Shown here one piece after another: positions 59,301-64,000 of a DNA stretch of 64,000 nt. A program made the translations under genes and the position numbers. The DNA comes from Pomacea canaliculata (taxonomy: Eukaryota > Mollusca > Gastropoda > Architaenioglossa > Ampullariidae): NCBI RefSeq assembly GCF_003073045.1, contig NC_037599.1, positions 3,596,001 through 3,660,000 on the forward strand, given 5' to 3'. The stretch's first letter is position 1, and the number at the start of each line of letters is the position of its first letter. The notes below the pieces were generated by a model that did not search any database, had not been told where the DNA came from, and worked only from the letters and a program-made list of their open reading frames with translations.

Positions 59301-59392
59301 GGTGCATCGATTGTGTCCTCTTCATCTTCATTGTCGGAAGAGGTGTACTCCGGGAAACTGCGCGGTGGATACGAGGCTGAAGATGTGAGCAT
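45836..59392 (-). CDS. Class A neuropeptide GPCR, trissin-receptor-like
   Basis: Six minus-strand exons join in phase: 59242-59392, 50640-50800, 49829-49990, 49246-49505, 46325-46907 and 45836-46024, giving about 501 residues. All seven helices are present: TM1 ending IVGNGLVLV, TM2 LAAADLGVG, TM3 ending LERYVAIIHP (ERY in place of DRY), TM4 VIIWTAAG, TM5 TYLLPLICM, TM6 FALSVLPHH and TM7 NSTLNPLLY. The disulphide pair is C in LCKFY and C in SYCFKF. Intracellular loop 3 is very long, about 165 residues, rich in Ser and Thr with a run of eight Thr. LWRSS after TM5, RRKVVRLLI...FALSVLPHHIR in TM6 and NPLLY suit trissin receptors as I recall them; the subfamily is tentative. It would sit in the plasma membrane and bind a peptide. 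The start (59392) is uncertain; ATG 59421 is out of frame. The two pieces of TM1 are 8.4 kb apart. Confidence 0.88.
48053..48345 (-). other. GC-rich coding-like island inside receptor intron 4
   Basis: In an otherwise AT-rich intron, the minus strand is open for over 90 codons and GC-rich. It encodes a hydrophilic Ser/Thr/Asn/Ala-rich peptide (RKYVPLTRTGDRRDNKDD, then HTSNNSSAAAKATK), similar in style to loop 3 of the receptor. An acceptor near 48292 would fit the phase of exon 4, but I could not find a donor that keeps phase with exon 5. It may be an alternative exon, a relic, or chance. Confidence 0.3.
50306..50342. repeat. (TTA)n microsatellite in receptor intron 2
   Basis: Twelve or so pure TTA units. 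Confidence 0.95.
50801..59241. other. Receptor intron 1 (8.4 kb)
   Basis: No internal coding exon is convincing on either strand. Contents include T-rich runs (51721-51763), a CA run near 50973-50991, a GT/GA run near 52970-52988, AATT repeats near 55203-55224, a CAC run near 57711-57742 and a CRE/CCAAT cluster at 58004-58116. Open frames such as 51797-52129, 52790-53158 and 54675-54959 look accidental. Confidence 0.6.
58004..58116. promoter_or_regulatory. Cluster of cAMP-response-element sites with a CCAAT box
   Basis: A 12-bp perfect palindrome CGTGACGTCACG lies at 58004-58015 and contains the consensus CRE TGACGTCA. A second TGACGTCA is at 58067-58074 and a one-mismatch TGACGTCT at 58109-58116. 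ATTGG (CCAAT on the other strand) is at 58050-58054. This grouping is typical of a CREB/ATF-regulated promoter or enhancer. It lies 1.1 kb inside intron 1 of the receptor. Confidence 0.45.
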
Positions 59393-60839
59393 CGTCCAGG
59401 TGGTCCACCTCCGACATGTTGGTGTTGTTGAATATGTTGTCTCTCCAAGGGATGCAATCCAAGAAGCTCCATTTCTGAATAAGACAATATCTCATCAGTA
59501 TTTTTTTCTTTTTGGTCTGGATGTTCGCAAATGTAATAGTTAAGTCTCAAACGGATTATAAAGCTATAATAAAAAAGGCAAAAAAAGTGAAACTTTTATT
59601 AGTTTCGGGATTCCATATGAACAGACGTGGGCCATTGTACAGTAGGTGTGGCTGGTTTTTTAAACAAAATGTCTGACTGCATGTCTACTACATTTCTAGT
59701 TTGTGCTGCTAATTCAAAAATCCTGTGTCACTGATTATTTCTAAGATTTGAAACCCCAGCCTCTAAACCTGAAGCCTTATGTTTCTCAAAATCAGTCTGT
59801 GGCCGGGCGAGTAGTTGTCTACCGCGGCATTTATTGTATTGATGTTGTTAAACCCACATTTCCAGCTGATGATAACTCACCGAGAAGAGAAAAAAAGACA
59901 ACAAAAAAATCAACAAAATAACAAACATAACAAAAAATACTAGGAGATTCTTGGCGTGAACATACGACCAAAATAAATATAAAACGACAGGAGGTGGCTC
60001 CAGTTTGTTTTAAATATGCAACAGTTGGTCTGTCTTTCCTTCCTTTTTCTTCTTTGCTTTTTGCTGAAGGTGGAAATGCGAGATGAAGTAGGTGCCAGGC
60101 AAGACAGGCAAGTAACACCACATGCAGAGAGAAGTATGAAGGTTGCTCCTCTTTGCCACTAGAGTGTACTTTAAAGAATGCTTGATTGCAGGCTCCAGAA
60201 ATATTAGGAACATTGCTCCTAGTCACCTGTCACAAGCCAAACTGAACACGAATGTCCTTACTTCCATGTTTAGCTACTGAAAGGGTTCAACTCTCCAAAC
60301 TTTCACCTTTGTGTACTTCCGAGAGTGAATATCTTACATTTACGAACCCATCACCATGACAAGCTCTAACATGATGATGTTCTGGACTTGTCACAGAAGT
60401 CGGTGAAGGGGTGAGTGCGATGAGCAACTGAACAAGACGATGGCTACTATCCAAGAATGGCTGGCTGTGCAAAAATGAGGGAATTGTGGTGGCGGTGTTT
60501 TTACTTGTAGAGTTTGTTCTCTGTCGAGGAAGACCTCCATCGGTCCTGACAGCGCTGAAATGGGAAAATGGAGACCACCTGAGGGCAAGCAAATTGCTGA
60601 ATGCGATGAAGGCCTTCGCAATTAATGTCGACACAGCTCTCCAGTAGATGGTTGACAAAGTAGTCCTTGTTAGGTATCGGTGTGATGGTGTAATTATGTA
60701 GTGGTGTGATGGTGTAGTGGTGTAGTGGTGTGATGGCTATGGCTAGACTTCAAATGCTCTTTCTGCAAGAACCTCCTTAACGAGAAGTCGAGGAAGAGAA
60801 GAATTCCAAAGAACGTAGAGGAACGAGTAATGTACTTGA

Positions 60840-61082
60840 ACTAGGAGAAATATTTTCAAGAACTCCTTGAAGTGTTCACAAACTCGATATTGAGGTCATC
60901 ACCAACTGGGATAAAGAATAGAGAAGTGTTTCCGAACCATATGTGTTCTTGAAACAAAGAAGATCACGAGCTCGGACAAGTGTTCTCGAAATAGAAGCGT
61001 TCTCTAAGTAGAAGAGGTCAAGAACTAGGAGAAGAGTTTTAAATGAAAGTGTTTACGAGGTAGGAGAAATGTTCTCGAATAG
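60840..61082. repeat. Degenerate tandem repeat with AAGTGTTCTCGAA-type core
   Basis: Variants of GAACTAGGAGAA and AGTGTTCTCGAA alternate between about 60838 and 61082, spaced 25-40 bp. The array is old and irregular. Confidence 0.5.
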
Positions 61083-61201
61083 TGTTTTGTCTTGTGGACC
61101 TAGCTCAAGACATTTAACAATAAATAAACAACAGCAGGTCTACAGGCTCGCACGTTGCGCAATCAGAGCGCGCGCTAAATCATTGTCTCAGGGGGTCGGC
61201 G

Positions 61202-61235
61202 TGACCTGTGACCTGTGTGGACATGTCAGGGGTCA
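61202..61235. promoter_or_regulatory. DR1 nuclear-receptor element plus an extra half-site
   Basis: TGACCTGTGACCT at 61202-61214 is, on the minus strand, AGGTCA-C-AGGTCA, a perfect DR1 as bound by RXR heterodimers or HNF4. GGGTCA at 61230-61235 is a further half-site. It lies about 1.8 kb upstream of the proposed receptor start. Motif evidence only. Confidence 0.4.
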
Positions 61236-63009
61236 CCACCCGCAGCATTGTTTCAAAGAGGAAGAAAAATGAGATCCATTTTTGAAAGATCATCCTGGTC
61301 GATGATGTTAGTGGATTACACGAGGCATAAAAGTCATCCCAACATGTTGCAGTTTGGAAAAAATAATGTGTTGTTTACTCTCTCTCTCTTATTTTCCCTT
61401 CCACACTCTTCTATCTATCCTCTCCCCATCTTTCTGTCTCTCACATTTATTTTACAAGCCCTGAGCCTCCCTAGTTCCTTTTTCCTTTGTGTGTTTTGTC
61501 CTTTAATCAGTTTTCTGTTTACTTGTCATAATGTTCGGTGCTTTTCTTTTCAATCCAAGACCTTCTGCTATTTATTTCTTTGAAGAGACAAAGTACAAAA
61601 TGTGTTCGTACTTTTATCGTCTGTTGGACAGTGTTTGTGTATTATTCTTTGTGCGTGTGTCGGAAATGCTGTTTATTTTTATAGTGCTTTCGCTAATTCC
61701 CAGTGTGGGGCATGAAGGATGTCGCTATTCCCATTTTCCACCGGAAGAAGATGGAAAGGACGGGAATCCCAAAGACGATTTTATAGATGACTGACACACC
61801 CACGATGCCTTTTCTGCACGTGCGTGCGGAGGTTGGTCTTCACCTGTGTGGGCATACATGGATGGACAGCAGTTGGTGTGAATACATCATGTGTGAGTGG
61901 GTGATTGGGAAGAGTGGATGAGTGGGTGAGTGGGTGAGGGACAGCACCAGATGTTGACCACAACTCACTGAGAGGAACAACAAGACTGACAGATATGGGG
62001 GTGGACTGAGGGGCGAGGAGTCATGTGTTGAAAGAAGTATCTCCAGAATGTAGATCACACCTTTCTCACATTCACTGATCTCTAACAAAAGTACAGGTAG
62101 CTAAAATAAAGGCTCCGCGGGGTGGACAGATAATTCTCTGTATGAAGCCCACGTACTTTAGAAGCTGCAGACAGAGTAGACTGGAATAGACTGGGGACAG
62201 ACCGGACATCCATGTAGGGAGGGACTTCCAGTTGGCTGCAGCAAAACAGAGGAAGTGCGAGGTTGATCAAACAAAAACTGATGTTCACACAGGTGACTGA
62301 CAATGGCCTGCAAGATGCTACACGCGCAGACCTATCGATAGCCAGTGACACACAATGACATGCGAGTCCACACATCAGACCGACAAAAGAGAGAGTGACA
62401 ATCGCGATTGTCACGTGCGAGTTCCGGTTCCTCCTGCAGAATGTGCAAGAGTGGAACTGAACACAAAGCATATGTGAACTTCCAGACTCTGTTAGGAATT
62501 CGCTTGCAGCCCTTATCAACTTATAGCCATGAGAAACATTCACGATTTAAAATAGGAGATAAATTAAGAAAAAGAAATCTGCGTACCCAAGATGAGATTT
62601 GAACACAGGACGCCGGATCTTCATTGCATTAAGCACAGCAAAGGTGCTAGACTATTTCAAGTATAAGCTTCCAGCCCCTACACTTAACCTCGGGAGCAGA
62701 CAGTCAAGCTAGCAATGCAGTCCGGCATGAAATATCATCGACAAGGCGCTTGAAGAAGTCAGGTTAAAGGAAAATAAGAGATTACCTACAAAGGTGCAGG
62801 TAAACACCGCCGCGCGTGTGAACCCGCCATGTGAAGGCGCCACTTATCGTCTAGAGTGAGTTATCTACCCCAGACATCGGTGCAGCTGGCATGCACTGGA
62901 GTGTATTTGATAGTGATACTGATTTGTCAGAACAGGGGACTGATGCAAAATTAATGGATGGAACACAGCTGGCCTCGCATGATGTTGACTTGCTTCACAT
63001 ATTGGTACT

Positions 63010-63010
63010 T

Positions 63011-63042
<32 letters not shown>

Positions 63043-63086
63043 TCTCTCTCACACACACACACACCCTCCCACTCACCCCACACACA
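63010..63086. repeat. (CA)n/(CT)n microsatellite
   Basis: CT and CA runs alternate, then pass into CACAT/ATAC-rich sequence up to about 63145. Confidence 0.95.
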
Positions 63087-63554
63087 TATATGCAACACAT
63101 ATCCACACATATACATTATACACATATGTACATAATATATATACACGCTGTACTTACCGGAAGTTGCACTTTTCAGACAAACCAGTGGTTGCTGGCATAT
63201 CCTTAAATTTCCAGTTACACTTGAAAAATACTTTTTAGACTAATTTATTCTTAACTTTCACTTGCAGCGTGTGCTGTTGATGTGTCCCCACTGCTTTTCA
63301 ATTTTCTTGTAATCTTTTGTGGGAAATTTCGGGATGCGCCGATAGCAAAAGCAACACGCAGAAGCTCAGCGGGGACAGGTAAGGCACCAACATACATCAA
63401 CGCACAATGTTTTGCCAGTTTTTACAAGAAGCAATAAAATAAGTGAACTGAAATTGAAAACAGATGAATGCTTACAGAATGCGAAGGAGTTGCTCACCTG
63501 TTGGTGATGCCAGACACCGCAGGTAGCACCGAGTCTTGTCAGACTTGAGTGGAT

Positions 63555-63615
63555 GTGGCGTCAACTGGGGGTGGATGTAGTGTCGAGGGGTGGACGTAGT
63601 GTCGAGGGGTGGACG
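63555..63615. repeat. 21-bp tandem repeat
   Basis: GGGGTGGACGTAGTGTCGAG occurs in tandem: near-identical units start near 63569, 63589 and 63608, the last truncated. Confidence 0.8.
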
Positions 63616-64000
63616 AGGCTTTTAGAGAACCTGTCTTCACTATCACGAGGTCAACCACACAGACCTATGTTTAAAGAGGATCAGAAAGCACTCAGCACTT
63701 ATATTTCCCAGAGTGATCTTCCTTGTCGAGGCGAAGAAGCTGGAAAACATCTTTAAAGTTTTGACTCTTCAGTACTGATCTCACTCGGTTGTGTCAGTGC
63801 CAGTGTGTTCGAAATCACACAGACCTTGGTTGTTTAGCAAAGTTTGAGTCTTCTTATCTGCAAAAGTCAAACAATGAAAATAAAAAAAATTACAGCACCT
63901 CATTTTTCTGTCTGTCATAAAAGTTACACAACTAATGTCTTTGAATACTTATGTTCCTCGCTGTTCCTTAGAGACTCACTGAAATTTTCTCGAGAGTTTT

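Larger units (their letters stand above)
59393..64000. other. Region upstream of the receptor start, no convincing gene
   Basis: This stretch would hold the receptor promoter and any 5' UTR exons. I see no conserved exon. It contains TGTGATGGTGTAG-type repeats (60676-60737), a loose AAGTGTTCTCGAA-type repeat (60840-61082), a DR1 motif (61202), CA/CT microsatellites (63010-63086) and 21-bp repeats (63555-63615). Two longer open frames, 61531-61794 plus and 62082-62543 minus, are discussed as observations. Confidence 0.5.

Noticed and set aside
62585..62680. tRNA-like B-box on the minus strand (GTGTTCAAATC)
   Set aside because: No clover-leaf could be drawn by eye and the A box is not clear. 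It may be a decayed tRNA-derived element, but one copy is too little.

Overview
The window is animal genomic DNA. Its genes are split by GT-AG introns of about 100 bp to 8 kb, coding exons are short, the non-coding DNA is AT-rich and full of microsatellites, and LINE 3' ends lie in introns and between genes. There are no bacterial operons. The protein set fits a protostome invertebrate: a carbohydrate kinase (FGGY), TMEM234, ELP3, an LRRC74-type protein and a neuropeptide receptor of trissin-receptor type. A mollusc is my best guess, by inference only. I rebuilt exons by joining conserved peptide segments at splice sites whose phases match.

Layout, left to right. (1) 574-3200, minus: N-terminal half of FGGY, running off the left edge. 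(2) 3201-6388: divergent promoter region with a CCAAT/TATA pair and a compound AAC/AAT microsatellite. (3) 6389-7753, plus: a disordered protein encoded in one exon, with a PP1-docking RVTF motif. (4) 11644-13987, minus: complete five-exon TMEM234. (5) 14285-21818, plus: complete 16-exon ELP3, head-to-head with TMEM234 across 297 bp; a LINE fragment sits in its last intron and another lies downstream. (6) 25115-25478, plus: a putative two-exon gene for a 66-residue protein I do not recognise. (7) 26804-34689, plus: complete 12-exon LRRC74A-like protein with a broken copy of exon 8 in intron 9. (8) 34690-45835: an 11-kb gene-poor stretch with LINE and SINE-like pieces and several degenerate tandem repeats. 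(9) 45836-59392, minus: six-exon class A neuropeptide receptor with an 8.4-kb first intron. (10) 59393-64000: no convincing gene, but a perfect DR1 site and repeats.

The genes do not form a pathway. ELP3 (tRNA wobble-uridine modification) and TMEM234 probably share a promoter. The LRRC74-like gene and the receptor converge on the repeat-rich gap. I found no undescribed multi-gene system. The points most worth following are the duplicated exon inside a GAT microsatellite, the orphan 66-residue gene, the coding-like island in receptor intron 4, the GC-AG intron in FGGY and the CRE/CCAAT cluster in receptor intron 1.
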